A stretch of 64,000 bases of DNA from Ectothiorhodospiraceae bacterium (GTDB lineage: Bacteria; Pseudomonadota; Gammaproteobacteria; HK1): NCBI GenBank assembly GCA_024234875.1, contig JACKNM010000003.1, positions 798,001 through 862,000 on the forward strand, given 5' to 3'. The notes under the pieces were generated by a model. That model was not told the DNA's origin and searched no databases. It saw only the letters and a program-made list of their open reading frames with translations. Positions 21,891 to 41,858 of this stretch are shown piece after piece (the stretch's first letter is position 1; each line of letters starts with the position of its first letter). Made by a program: the position numbers and the translations under genes.

Positions 21891-24800
21891 GTGAGAGCAC
21901 TTGACGACGAGGCGGAGCGTCACCGTATGGCGTCGAGAGCAACGGTTGCCGTGGCGGACCTCGATGTTCTCGCGGCGCGCGCACAACGGCGTCTGCTCGC
22001 GCATCCGGCAGTCGCCGACTGTGTGGTGCGGTCGCGCGGCGCGGTCGGGCACGCGCCGGTATTGGTCGCCCATGTCGTGGCCGCTGCCGGGGTCGCGGAC
22101 GAGGGGCTGCGTGCCTGTCTCGAGCCGACGACCGATGCGATTGTCGAGGACGCACGGCGCAACGGCTACCACGCACCGATCGCGCTGATCCAGATCAACG
22201 CACTTCCGCTCCGCCCCGACGGCTCCCTCGACACGGACCGGCTCGACCGCCTGCCGGTGCTCGATGGAGACACCGTTCACGCGTGTGAGCGCGCCCTGAA
22301 GAGCTTCCACGAGGTGGGCGACGCGGCGGCCGTGATTCGCGCTCATCGTCCGCTCGTGTCCTGCCCCATGCTACCGATGCGGGCCCTGGTGCCCGACTCG
22401 GCCCCGGCCGCCGATCTCGTGCCCGACGTCGATGCGCGCGCACCCGGTCACGGCGAGCCCTCGATCGCCGATGGCGGTGAGCTCGAGGTCGCGCCCGATG
22501 CGCCCTCCGTGCTGGCCGGTGTGCTCATCGCGGCCGCCTCCGGCCGCGATGCGGCGCGAATCGTCCACATCGACGGCGACGGCCGGTTGGAGGAGGAGAC
22601 CTATCGCGACTTGCTCGAGGACGCACGTCGAGTGGCCACGGGACTGCGTGCCGCTGGTCTGCGCCACGGCGCGCGCGTGCTGCTCCAACTCGGGCGCTCG
22701 CGCGACTTCATCGCGTGCTTCTGGGCCTGCCAGCTCGGTGGACTCGTGCCGGTGCCGCTCGCGGTGCCGCGGCAGGAGCGGCTGTCGAGCGCGGATCGCG
22801 AGCGCCTCGGCAGTGTGCTCGCGCTGCTCGGGGACGCCGCGGTGGTGGCCGACGGTCCGAGCGCGGTCGCGCTCGGTGACCTCGACAGGGTCGTCGCCGG
22901 AACGACACCGCTGCTGTCCATCGACGCGCTGCGCGCCGCGCCGGCCGACCCTGCCGTTCACGCGTCGTCGCCCGACGACGTCGCGCTGATGCTGCTGACC
23001 TCGGGCAGCACCGGCACCCCGAAGGCGGTCTGCCAGACCCATCGCGCCCTGCTCGCGCGCTCGCGCGCGTGGGTGGCCGCCAACGGCGACCGCGCCGACG
23101 ACGTGACCTTCAACTGGATGCCCCTCGACCATGTCGGCGGCGTGGTGATGTGGCACCTGCGCGACGTCGTCGTCGGCTGCACCCAGATCCATGCGCCCAG
23201 CGAGTACGTGCTTCGCGATCCGCTGCGCTGGCTCGACGTCGTCGACCGCTACCGGGTCCGCAATACCTGGGCGCCGAACTTCGCCTATGGCCTGGTCTGC
23301 GAGCGGGCCGAGGAGGCCGCGTCGCGGCGGTGGGATCTGTCGTGCGTGCGCTACTTCCTGAACGGTGGTGAGGCCGTCGTCGCTCGCACCGCTCGCCGGT
23401 TCCTCGAGGTGCTCGCTCCGCACGGATTGGCGCCGACCGCGATGCTGCCCGCCTGGGGCATGTCCGAGACCTGCTCCGGGGTGACCTTCGACGACCGGTT
23501 CACGCCCGATGCAGTCGACGACGACGCGCCGTACGTGAGCGTCGGCCGACCGATCGCCGGCGTGTCGCTGCGCGTGGTCGATGCCGACGATCGACCCCTG
23601 CCCAAGGGGCAGACCGGAAGGCTGCAGATTCGAGGCACCACCGTCACCGCGGGCTATCTCGACGCGCCGCAGCTCACCGCCGAGGCCTTCACCGCCGACG
23701 GTTGGTTCGTGACCGGGGATCTCGCGCGGATGGACGAGCGCGGGGTGGCGATCACCGGTCGCGAGAAGGACGTCATCATCATCAACGGCATCAACTACAG
23801 CAGCTCGCAGATCGAGAGCGTGGTCGAGCAGGTGCCGGGGGTCGACGTCTCCAACACCGCCGCCTGCGCCGCCCGACTGGACGCCGCAGACGGAGAGCGG
23901 CTCGCGATCTTCTTCACCACGTCGCGCGCCGCGGCCGAGCACGGCGCTCTCCTCGACGCCATCCGCGAGCGGGTGCGCGAGCACGTCGGAATCGGCCCCG
24001 ACTACCTGATCCCGCTCGCGCCCGCCGACATCCCGAAGACCAACATCGGCAAGATCCAACGCTCGCGGCTGCGCGCGCGGTTGGAGGCCGGTGACTTCGA
24101 GCACGCGTTGGTGCGCACCGGCCGTCACGCGCGGGCCGAGGCCGGGTTGCCCGCCTGGTTCTATCGCGCCACCTGGTCACCGGCCCGACTGCGAGCGAGC
24201 GACGACGTCGCACCATCCGTGACGCTGCTGATCGCCGATCGCGGCGGTGTCGCGCAGACCCTCGCCCGCGCCCTGCGCACTCGCGACCAGAAGGTGGTGG
24301 TCGCGGTCGCGCCGGACACCAGGACCGTCGACACCGTATCGACGGTCCGAGTGGACGCGAGCGATCGCGACGCGCTCGTCCGGTTGCTCGACGACCTCGC
24401 CGATCGCGGTGAGGCACCCGGTCGGGTCGTGCACTGTCTGGCGTGCGACTGTCCGCCGGACGTCGGTGGATCGCCCGCACCGTCGGGCGCGCTGTTCGGC
24501 GCCCTGGCTGCCTTGCAGGCGGTGGACGCTGCGCTCGGACCGCGCGTCGGAGGTGGCGAGCCGGTGGAGCTCGCCGTGGTCACCGTGTCTGCGCAATGTA
24601 TCGGGGACGACAGTGGCGCGCCGACCGATGCCTCGGTCCTCGCCGGGCTGCTGCGCACCGCGTCGATCGAGTTGTCCGACCGTGTTCGCGTGCGCTCCGT
24701 CGACCTCGATCGCGCCGACGTCGCCGGCTCGACGGCCGCGCTCGCGCACGACCTCCTCGCCCCCGGCTGCGAGCCCGAGGTGGCATACCGCGCCGGCCAG

Positions 24801-26327
24801 CGCCTCGTGCGCACGGTGGAGCCGATCGACATGCTGGCGGCACGGCCGCGGTCGCCGTTTCGCGACCGCGGGCTGTACCTGCTGGTCGGCGGACTCGGTG
24901 GCGTCGGCGCGAGCGTCGCGCGTCGCCTGGCCGAGCGCTATCGGTTGCGCATGCTCGTGGTCGGGCGGACCGCCATCGACGGGGCCACGCCCTGCGGTGA
25001 CGGCGCGCCGCAAGCAAGGGTCCGCGCACGTCGTGCCGCGCTCGAGGCGCTGGAGCAGGCTGGCGCAGAGGTCATGTACCGCGCCGTCGACGTGCGCGAT
25101 CGACAGCGGTTGCTGGAGCTGGTCGAGGAGGCGGAGCAGCACTGGGGTGCGCCCCTCGAGGGCATCGTGCAGCTCGCCGGCGAGGGCGACATCGTCAGCC
25201 ACTGGGCGGACCTCGACGCGCACCGAATCGTCGGCGAGGGCGGTGCGGAGTTCGAGGCGATGTTCGCCGGCAAGGTCGCGGGGACGCGCGCCCTCGGCTC
25301 GCTCCTCGAGACCCGGCCGCGCGCGTCGCTGGTGCTTTTCTCCTCGGTCATCGGCGCGTTCGGGGCAGCGAGCTATGGGGCGTATGCCGCTGCCAACGCG
25401 TTCCTCGAGCCGTATGCCTGTCATCAGCGCGCGCGCGGACGGCGTGCCTGGTGCCTGCACTGGAGCATGTGGGACGAGCTCGGCATGAGCGCCGGGGGAA
25501 GCGACGCGGCGCAGGCCGCGGCGCGGGCGCAGGGATACCACGTCCTCGACGCCGACGCCGGGTTCGCCTCGATGCTCGCGGTGCTCGGTCGGGACGAGCC
25601 GGTGGTCGCGATCGGCGTCGACGAGGCGACCCCGGGGGTCTCGCGTCGGCTGCGGGCGTCGACCCGGGCGCTGGAATCCCTGGTCGGCTACGTCGTGCCG
25701 TCGACCGCCGACCGCGAGTCGTTGCTGGCTCGGATGCGCGCCGAGCTCGGGCTGCGTGACGCGTTCGGCAGCCCGGTCTCGGTCGACGTGATCGCGGTGG
25801 ACGCCGTGCCGCGCACCGCCGACGGTGTCCTCGACCTCGCTCGGGTCGCCACCGCCGGGCAGGCGAGCGCCGCGGCCATGCCGACGGGAACGCCTCTCGA
25901 GCGAAGAATCGCGGCGATTTGGGCCGAGGCGCTGCGGGTCGAGCGGGTCGAGCTCGGGGAGAGCTTCTTCGCCATCGGTGGCGACTCGATCGCTGCCGCC
26001 GTCGCCGTGAACCGCGTGCAGCAGCTACTCGGCGTTCCGGTGCCGTTGGTCGCCTTGTTCGGCCACCCGACGGTGTCGGCACTGGCGGCCCATCTCGAGC
26101 GGCGGCACCCGGACGCGGTGGCGGCGGCGGTGGGAGGCGCGGTGAAGGCGCGGCCGACCGCGTCGCAACCGGCTCCCGCCTCGGGCGCTCTCGCAGGCAG
26201 CGGTGCCATCGCGTCGCGGCGCTCCCGTCAGCGCGACCTCCTGACCCGCCTCGACGAGTTGTCCGAGGAAGAGATCGAAGCCCTGCTCGCCGAGCGTTCT
26301 GGATCGAAGGGGAGCCCGAATGCGTGA
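21891..26327 (+). CDS. NRPS/PKS loading protein: acyl-AMP ligase, ketoreductase, carrier domain
   Basis: 1478 residues. It likely selects, adenylates and loads the starter acid. Residues 1 to about 150 resemble a detached C-terminal ligase subdomain (LPLRPDGSLD, where the catalytic Lys would be Ser). The full ligase domain follows at about 180-740: LLTSGSTGTPKAV, a MPLDHVGG motif of acyl-ligase rather than amino-acid-activating type, GMSE, and PKTNIGKIQRSRL with the catalytic Lys. KR at about 995-1200 has GGLGGVG and an intact Ser-Tyr-Asn set (YAAAN). The carrier domain has GGDS at about Ser1365. The acidic tail contains LSEEEIEALL. The GTG at 21891 has AGAGGA 9 bases upstream; a GTG at 21867 is the longer option. 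PksJ of bacillaene is a precedent for ligase plus KR acting on an alpha-keto starter. Confidence 0.88.
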   Translation: MRALDDEAERHRMASRATVAVADLDVLAARAQRRLLAHPAVADCVVRSRGAVGHAPVLVAHVVAAAGVADEGLRACLEPTTDAIVEDARRNGYHAPIALIQINALPLRPDGSLDTDRLDRLPVLDGDTVHACERALKSFHEVGDAAAVIRAHRPLVSCPMLPMRALVPDSAPAADLVPDVDARAPGHGEPSIADGGELEVAPDAPSVLAGVLIAAASGRDAARIVHIDGDGRLEEETYRDLLEDARRVATGLRAAGLRHGARVLLQLGRSRDFIACFWACQLGGLVPVPLAVPRQERLSSADRERLGSVLALLGDAAVVADGPSAVALGDLDRVVAGTTPLLSIDALRAAPADPAVHASSPDDVALMLLTSGSTGTPKAVCQTHRALLARSRAWVAANGDRADDVTFNWMPLDHVGGVVMWHLRDVVVGCTQIHAPSEYVLRDPLRWLDVVDRYRVRNTWAPNFAYGLVCERAEEAASRRWDLSCVRYFLNGGEAVVARTARRFLEVLAPHGLAPTAMLPAWGMSETCSGVTFDDRFTPDAVDDDAPYVSVGRPIAGVSLRVVDADDRPLPKGQTGRLQIRGTTVTAGYLDAPQLTAEAFTADGWFVTGDLARMDERGVAITGREKDVIIINGINYSSSQIESVVEQVPGVDVSNTAACAARLDAADGERLAIFFTTSRAAAEHGALLDAIRERVREHVGIGPDYLIPLAPADIPKTNIGKIQRSRLRARLEAGDFEHALVRTGRHARAEAGLPAWFYRATWSPARLRASDDVAPSVTLLIADRGGVAQTLARALRTRDQKVVVAVAPDTRTVDTVSTVRVDASDRDALVRLLDDLADRGEAPGRVVHCLACDCPPDVGGSPAPSGALFGALAALQAVDAALGPRVGGGEPVELAVVTVSAQCIGDDSGAPTDASVLAGLLRTASIELSDRVRVRSVDLDRADVAGSTAALAHDLLAPGCEPEVAYRAGQRLVRTVEPIDMLAARPRSPFRDRGLYLLVGGLGGVGASVARRLAERYRLRMLVVGRTAIDGATPCGDGAPQARVRARRAALEALEQAGAEVMYRAVDVRDRQRLLELVEEAEQHWGAPLEGIVQLAGEGDIVSHWADLDAHRIVGEGGAEFEAMFAGKVAGTRALGSLLETRPRASLVLFSSVIGAFGAASYGAYAAANAFLEPYACHQRARGRRAWCLHWSMWDELGMSAGGSDAAQAAARAQGYHVLDADAGFASMLAVLGRDEPVVAIGVDEATPGVSRRLRASTRALESLVGYVVPSTADRESLLARMRAELGLRDAFGSPVSVDVIAVDAVPRTADGVLDLARVATAGQASAAAMPTGTPLERRIAAIWAEALRVERVELGESFFAIGGDSIAAAVAVNRVQQLLGVPVPLVALFGHPTVSALAAHLERRHPDAVAAAVGGAVKARPTASQPAPASGALAGSGAIASRRSRQRDLLTRLDELSEEEIEALLAERSGSKGSPNA

Positions 26328-29300
26328 CCTCGAACCCGCCTCCGACGCGAGTTCACGCCGCGAGCAACTCCGCCGCCTACTGCAAGCCGAGGTCGAGCGC
26401 CACCCGCTATCGGTGCAGCAGGAGCGGGTGTGGCTGGTCGAGCAGCTCGGTGCTTGCGGACCCGCCTACCACGTGGTGCGTGCCTACCGCCTCGACGGAC
26501 CGGTGGACCCCGCTGCGTTGCAGACGGCGCTCGCGCGGCTGGTGGGCCGGCACGAGGTGCTGCGCACTGCATTCGAGTCCGAGGATGGTCGGCCCAGTCA
26601 GCGGGTGCTCGACGCGGTCGCCCTCGATCTGCCGGTCGAGGATCTGTCGGTGCTCGGCGCCGATGCACGCGACGCGGCGCTCGCGGCGTTGCTCGCCGAC
26701 CAGTCACGGGCTCCGTTCGATCTCGGGCGCGGTGAGGTGTTTCGCGCTCGACTGGTGCGCCTCGCGCCGGAGCATCACGTGCTCTCGTTGGCGATGCACC
26801 ACCTGGTCTCGGACGGCTGGTCGCTCGGGATCATCGCGCGCGATCTGACCGAGCTCTATCGCGCCGCGGTGCGCGGCGACAGCCCGGTGCTCGCGCCGTT
26901 GCCGATTCAGTACGCCGACTACGCGAGCTGGCAGCGCGAGGCGCTGACCGACGCGAGCATGGTCGACTCGCTCGCGTACTGGCGCAAGCATCTCGCCGGT
27001 GTGTCGCCGCTGCCGTTGCCGGCGGATCGGCGGCGGCCGACGGTTCAGACCTTCAACGGCGCGCATGCCAGGGTGCACCTGCCGCGGGCCCTGGTCGAGG
27101 CGACCGCCGGATACGGCCGTGGTCGTGACGCGACGGTGTTCATGGTGCTGCTCGCCGCGTTCGCGGCGCTGCTCCACCGCTACGCCTGCGAGGACGACGT
27201 CTGCATCGGCTCGCCGGTGGCGAACCGCGAGCGCCGCGAGGTCGAGGACCTCGTCGGCTTCTTCGCCAACATCCTGGTGCTGCGCCTCGATCTCGGGGGG
27301 GAGCCCTCCTTCGACGCCCTGGTCGCACGTGCGCGCGAGGTGGTGCTCGGTGCGTTCGAGCACCAGGACGTGCCTTTCGAGCGGCTGGTGCACGAGCTGG
27401 CGCCGACGCGCGACAGTGCGCGCAATCCGCTGTTCCAGGTCGCGTTCGCGTTGCAGAGCGCGCCGATGGACGCGCCGGTGTCCGACGGTCTCGCGCTCAC
27501 CCCGATCAACCCGGTGCCGATGGACCCGCGGGCATCGCGATTCGATCTCGAGGTCCACGTCTTCTACGTCGAGGACGGCGCCGACGCCTGGTTCGTCTAC
27601 AACACCGATCTGTTCGATGCCGCGTCGATCGAGCGGATGATGCTCCATTACCGCGCACTGCTCGAGGCGGCGCTCGCCGCGCCCGAGCGGCCGGTCGGTC
27701 GGATCCCGTTGATGTCGGCCGGCGAGCGCGCACGCTGGGTCGAGGTCGCGCAGCGGAGCGTGACCGATTACCCCCGCGAGGCGACGGTGGTGGAGCTGTT
27801 CGACGCCGAGGCGTCGCGCCGACCGGATGCGACCGCGGTGGTCTGCGGCGACGAGCGCCTGACCTACGCCGAGCTCGCGCGCGCCGCGAACCGGATGGCC
27901 GCGTTCCTCGGCATGCGAGGGGTCGGTGTGGGCGACCGAGTGGGGTTCTGCCTGCGTCGCTCGGTCGATGCCGTCGTGACCATGCTCGGGGTCCTGAAGG
28001 CGGGTGCGGCGTACGTGCCCCTGGACCCCGACCACCCCGGCGATCGCAACGTCTTCGTGCTGTCGGACACCGCAGCGGCGCTCGCCGTGACGACCCGCGA
28101 CCTCGCCCCGCGCCTGGCCGGTGCGGCGGTGGACTCGGTGGTGCTCGAGGATGTCCGCGACCTCATCGCGTCCGCGGACGACTCCGGGCGCGCGCTCGCC
28201 GCCGAGGCCCAGAGTCTCGCCTACGTCATGTACACGTCCGGCTCGACCGGCGAGCCGAAGGGGGTGAGCGTCACCCACCGCGGGATCGTCCGGCTGGTCC
28301 GCGGTGCCAACTACGTGACGCTGGACCAGGAGCAGGTCATCGCGCAGTTCGCGCCGCTCGCGTTCGATGCGGCGACGTTCGAGATCTGGGGCGCGCTGCT
28401 CAATGGCGGCAAGCTGGTGGTGGTCCCGTTCGGCCCCGAGGGACTCGACCGGCTGGGCGAGGTGATTCGTCGCGAGCGAGTGACCACGCTGTGGCTCACG
28501 GCCGCGCTGTTCAACGGCATGGTGGGCGAGCGCACCGCGGAACTCGGTGGCGTTCGGCAGCTTCTCGCGGGGGGCGAGGCGCTGTCCACGCCGCACGTCG
28601 CGAAGGCGCTCGATGCCTGGCCGCGCACCACGATCGTCAACGGCTACGGTCCGACCGAGAACACCACGTTCACCTGCTGCCATCGCATCGACCGCGCGGA
28701 CCTCGATCGTCCGGGCATCCCGATCGGGTATCCGGTCAGCAACACCTGGGCCTACGTCCTCGACGCCGCCGGTCAACCGGTGCCAGACGGGGTGCCGGGA
28801 GAGCTGTGGGCTGGCGGTGACGGTGTGGCCGAGGGCTATTGGAACCGTCCGGAGCTCACCGCGGAACGCTTCGTCCCCGATCCGTTCAGCTCGCGTCCCG
28901 GCGCGCGCATGTATCGCACCGGTGACCGGGTGCGCAGGGGGACCGGCGGGTGGCTCGAGTTCCTCGGGCGATTCGACGACCAGGTCAAGATCCGTGGCTT
29001 CCGCGTCGAGCTGGGCGAGATCGAGGCGGCGTTGGAGCGTGAGCGCACCGTCCGCGCGGCGGTGGTGCTGTGTCGGGAGGACGAGCCCGGCGACAAGCGC
29101 CTGGTGGCCTACGTCGTCCTCGACGGGGCCCGAGCGGTGCCGCTCGACGGTGACGCGGACCAGGCGGTCAAGGCACTGCGCGCGACGCTCGAGCGACGGC
29201 TGCCCCGCTACATGGTCCCGTCGGCCTTCGTGCTGATGGACGCGCTGCCGCTGAATGCGAACGGCAAGGTCGACCGACGGTCCCTGCCGGCCCCACCAGC

Positions 29301-32300
29301 TCCGGGGGCCGATGCCGGCGCGCGCCGAGCACCGCGCTCGGAGACCGAGCGCCGGTTGGCCGAGATCTGGACCGCGGTGCTCAGGGCGGACGAGATCGGG
29401 ATCGACGACGACTTCTTCGAGCTCGGAGGGCACTCGCTGCTCGCCACCCAGGTCGTGAGTCGAATCCGCGAGGCGTTCGGCGTCGACGTCTCGCTGGCCG
29501 AGCTGTTCGCGGAGCCGACGGTGGAGGGACTCGCTCGCCGTCTGGGGCGGAGCTCGCCGGCCGAGGCGCAGGACGACGACGAGCCGCGGCTCGGTCGGAT
29601 CGAGCGGCCAGAGGCGATCCCCTTGAGCTTCCCGCAGGGGCGGCTGTGGTTCTTGCACCAGCTCACCCCCGACAGCCACGCCTACAACATCCCGCTGGCT
29701 CTCGCACTACGCGGGCGTCTCGACCGCGACGCGTTGTCACGCGCGCTCGCCGCGCTGGTGGAGCGCCACGAGGTGCTTCGCACCCGGTTCGACGGCAGCG
29801 GCGACCAGCCGCGGCAGGTCGTGGTGGCCGAGATGACCGTGCCGTTGGCTTTCGCCGATCTCGGCGCGTTGCCCGAGCCGGATCGTGAACGGCGCACGCA
29901 GCAGCTGGTGCGCGACGCGGTGACTCGGCCGTTCGACCTTCAGCTCGGGCCGCCGATGCGGGCCGAGCTCGTGCGCGTCGAGGCCGACTACCACCTGCTG
30001 CTGCTCACCCTGCACCACATCGCCGGCGACGGGTGGTCGCTCGGGGTGCTGTTCCGCGAGCTCGGTGCGCTGTACGCGGGATTCGCCGGTGGCGTCGCGC
30101 CCGCGCTGCCGGAGCTCGCCGTCCAGTACGCGGACTTCGCGCTCTGGCAGCGCCGGCGGATGAGCGGTGCGCGCCTTCGCCGCGAGATGGACTACTGGCT
30201 CGAGCGCCTGGACGGGCTGCCGGTGCTGCAGCTCCCCACCGATCGCCCGCGTCCGCCGATGCTCTCGGCGCGCGGTGACTCGGTGGTGCGGGTGATGCCC
30301 TCCGCGCTCGAGGACGCACTCGAGCGGCTCTGTCGCGCCGAGGGCGCGACCCTGTTCATGACCATGCTCGCCGGCTTCGCGGCGTTGCTGCGTCGGTACA
30401 GCGGCCAGGACGAGCTCGTCGTCGGCTCGCCGATCGCCAACCGCAACCACGCCGAGATCGAGGGGCTGATCGGCTTCTTCGTCAACGTCATGGTGCTTCG
30501 GATCGACGCCGGCGGCGGCCCGACCTTCCGCGAGCTGATCGGGCGGGTCCGCGAGTGTGCGGTGGGGGCGTACGACCATCAGGACGTTCCGTTCGAGGCC
30601 TTGGTCGACGCGCTCGAGCCCGAGCGCGACCCGAGCCGCAATCCGCTGTTCCAGGTCTCGTTCGCGGTCCAGAACGCGCCCATCGAGCCGCTCGCGCTCC
30701 CCGGTCTCACCCTCGAGCCGGTGCCGAGCGACGAGCATGCCACGCGCTTCGACCTCGAGGTGCAGGTCTGGCAGACCCCCGATGCCCTGACCCTGATCAC
30801 CTACTACAGCCCCGATCTGTTCGAGCGCGCCACCGTCGAGCGCATGCTGGCGCACTTCGAGCGCCTGCTGGAGATGATGGTCGCGGCCCCGGACGAGTCG
30901 GTGGACGTGGGTTCCTTGCTGGCTCCGCTCGAGCGTGCGGAGATCCTCGAGCAGCTCTCGGCCGCGTCCTCGACGGCGCGCGTGCGCGCCGCGCGCGAGG
31001 CCGGAGTGCTCGCGGCAATCGCGGCCCAGGCCGAGCGGACCCCGAACGCGACCGCGGTGCGGGCCGGCGCTCGGGCGCTCACCTACCGCGAGCTGGTCGA
31101 CATGGCAGGCGGCGTGGCCGAGCGCCTGCGCGCCGAGCACGGCGTCGTCGCGGGTGATCGCGTGGGCCTGCTCGTCGACCGCTCCCCCGAGCTGGTGGCG
31201 ATCATTCTCGGCGTGCTCGACGCCGGGGCCGCCTATGTTCCGATCGATCCCGTGTACCCGGACGAGCGAATCGAGTACATGGTCGCCGACAGCGGCTGTC
31301 GGCTGGTGGTGGTCGACGCGCGCCATCGCTCGCGAGTCCCCGCCGACGCGCGCACCGCGGAGCCGGCGTCACTGGTCGTCGCCGCGCGGCCGGGCCTCGG
31401 TCTCGCACCGATGCCGCCGGAGCGCCTCGCCTACATCATGTACACCTCCGGATCGACGGGGCGCCCGAAGGGTGTCGCCATCGACCATCGCAATCTCGCC
31501 CACTATCTCGGCTGGGCCAGCACCCACTACTTCGGCGGCGACGACCCGCCGGCCGGGAGCTTCCCGCTGTACTCGTCGATCGCGTTCGACCTGACCGTGA
31601 CCAGCGTGTTCGTCCCCTTGCTTCGTGGTGCGACGATTCACGTCTTCGAGCAGGACGCGTCGGTGGCGGAGGTGCTTGAGGCGGTGTTCCGGCCGGGTAG
31701 CGGCATCGACTGCGTGAAGCTGACGCCATCACACATCGCGTTGGTGGCGGGCCTCGGGCTGGATCGCACGGACGTGCGGCTGGCCGTCGTCGGCGGCGAG
31801 CAGCTGGCGATGAAGGCGGTGCGGGCGCTGCACGCGCTCAATCCGGGCATGTCGGTCCAGAACGAGTACGGGCCGACCGAGGCCACGGTCGGCTGCGTGG
31901 TGCACGAGGTGACCGCGACCGACGAGGTGGTGCTCATCGGGCGGCCGATCGACGACACCCCGGTCTACGTGCTCGACGACCGCCTCGAGCTGCAACCGGT
32001 CGGTGTGCCCGGCGAGATCTGGATCGGTGGCGACGGCGTGGCGGGCGGTGGCTACTGGAACCGCCCCGACCTCACGGCGGAGCGGTTCCGGGACGATCCC
32101 TTCGTGGGCTCCGACGGCCCGGCTCGCGCCCGCATGTACCGCACCGGTGACCTCGCGCGTTGGCGAGCCGACGGCGCGCTCGAGCTCTTCGGGCGTCTCG
32201 ACCACCAGGTCAAGCTGCGCGGGTATCGGATCGAGCTCGGTGAGATCGAGTCGGTGCTGAACGAGCATCCCGGCGTGGCGGAGTCGGTCGTGCTGTGTCG

Positions 32301-34067
32301 CGAGGACGTTGCGGACGATCGCCGCCTCGTCGCCTACGTGACCCCGACCAGCGCCTGGAGCGCGCAGCGCCACGAGGCGCACGCGGCCGAGCACGTGGCC
32401 GAGTGGTGCACGCTCTACGAGTCGACCTACGGTGGCGCCGATCCGACCGCGGATCCCGACCTCGACCTGACCGGCTGGGGCAGCAGCTATACCGGCAAGG
32501 CGATCCCGGTCGAGGAGATGCGCGAGTGGGTCACCGAGACCGTCGACTGGATCCGGTCTTTCCGTCCACGTCGCCTGCTCGAGATCGGATGCGGTACGGG
32601 GTTGCTCCTCGGGCGGGTGGCGCCGACGTGCGAGCGATACGTCGGCTGTGACTTCTCCGCCGCTGCCCTGGCGCGGGTGGGCAGACTGGTGCAGGTGCGT
32701 GAGGACCTGCGGCACGTCGAGCTGCGCCAGCGCGAGGCTTCCGACTTCGCGGGGGTGGAGGAGGGCGCCTTCGACACCGTGCTCGTGAACTCGGTCGTCC
32801 AGTACCTGCCGAGCTTGCAGTATCTGCACGACGTGTTGACGCGCGCGGTACGGGCGATCGGCGCCGGTGGACGCGTGCTGATCGGTGACGTCCGCAGCCT
32901 GCCGCTCCTCGGTGCGTTCCACGCCGCGGTGCAGGTCGCCCGCGCCGACGACGACGTCGGCGCCGAGGATCTGCGCCGGCGCGTGGAGCAGCAGACCGAC
33001 CTCGAGAAGGAGCTGGTGATCGATCCCGACTTCTTCCGCACCTTCATGGCGCAGGAGCCGCGGGTGCGGGCGGTCGAGATCCTGCTCAAGCGCGGCCAGA
33101 GCGACAACGAGCTGACGCAGTTCCGCTACGACGTCGTGTTGCATGTCGAGCCGCCGGTGGTGCCCGAGAGCGTCCAGTGGCTGGCCTGGGACCGCCAGTT
33201 GGGTGACCTCGCCGCGCTTCGGCGCGAGCTGGCCGCCTCGTCCGCGGCCACGGTCGCGGTACGCGACATCCCCAATGCCCGTGTGCGCGGCGGTGTCGCG
33301 ATGGCCCGCACCCTGGCCGGCGACCTGAGCGACCTGACCACCGCCGGGCTGCGCGAGGTCGGTGCCTCGGCGCGCGCCGCCGGCATCCGACCGGATGCGT
33401 TGTGGGCGCTCGCCGCAGAGACCGACTGGTCGCTCGAGCTGTCCTACGCGGCGAGCGGCGATCCGGGGGCGATGGATGCGCTGTTCCGGCGCGGGGGTCG
33501 GGAGGCCGCCCCCGGCGGCGTGTACTTCGCCGACGCTCGGCGCGTCGCCGCGCGCGATGGCGCTCGCCTCGCCACCAATCCACTGAGCGCGAGGCTCGCC
33601 GCCGATCTGGTGCCCGCGCTCGGCGGCCATCTCGAGGCGCGGGTGCCGGAGTTCATGGTGCCGGCCGCGATCTTCGTGCTGGAGACCATGCCGCTCACCG
33701 CCAACGGCAAGCTCGATCGGCGAGCCCTGCCGGCTCCGGAGCTGTCGCGGCTGGTGCTCGGCGGGGAGTACGTCGCGCCGCGGACCGAGGCCGAGAAGTC
33801 CCTGGCCGAGATCTGGCGTGGCGTGCTGCGGATCGACCGTGTGGGCGTCGACGACGATTTCTTCGATCTCGGCGGACATTCCCTGCTCGCCACCCAGGTG
33901 GTGGGACGGTTGCGCGCCGCATTCGGCGTGGAGGTCCCGCTGGTGGCGATGTTCGACCACCGCACGGTGGAGCGACTGGCGAGCCATCTCGAGACCCTGC
34001 AGTGGGCGGCGAGAGGGCGGGCCGCTCGGGCCCGGACCGCCGACGGCAAGCGACGCGGGGGTGCATT

Positions 34068-34071
<4 letters not shown>
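26320..34071 (+). CDS. NRPS, two modules: C-A(Val-like)-PCP-C-A(Asn-like)+N-methyltransferase-PCP
   Basis: 2583 residues. C1 has HHLVSDG near 160. A1 (core YTSGSTGEPKG near 634) reads DAFWLGGTFK, one residue from a valine code. The PCP1 serine is 1039. C2 has HHIAGDG near 1232. A2 (core near 1705) reads DLTKVGEVGK, close to the asparagine code. A methyltransferase is inserted in A2 before the A10 lysine: EIGCGTG near 2086, NSVVQYLP near 2157, GDVRS near 2189, the N-methyltransferase type. The PCP2 serine is 2521. The ATG at 26320 overlaps the previous stop by 8 bases and follows GGAG. It expects to add Val and N-methyl-Asn to the loaded starter. The C-terminal tail is Arg-rich and ends GKRRGGAL. 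Confidence 0.95.

Positions 34072-41854
<7,783 letters not shown>

Positions 41855-41858
<4 letters not shown>

Noticed and set aside
22990..25500. Loading protein as a depsipeptide-type A-KR-PCP module
   Set aside because: In those enzymes the KR is inserted within the A domain. Here the ligase is complete with its C-terminal lysine before the KR begins.
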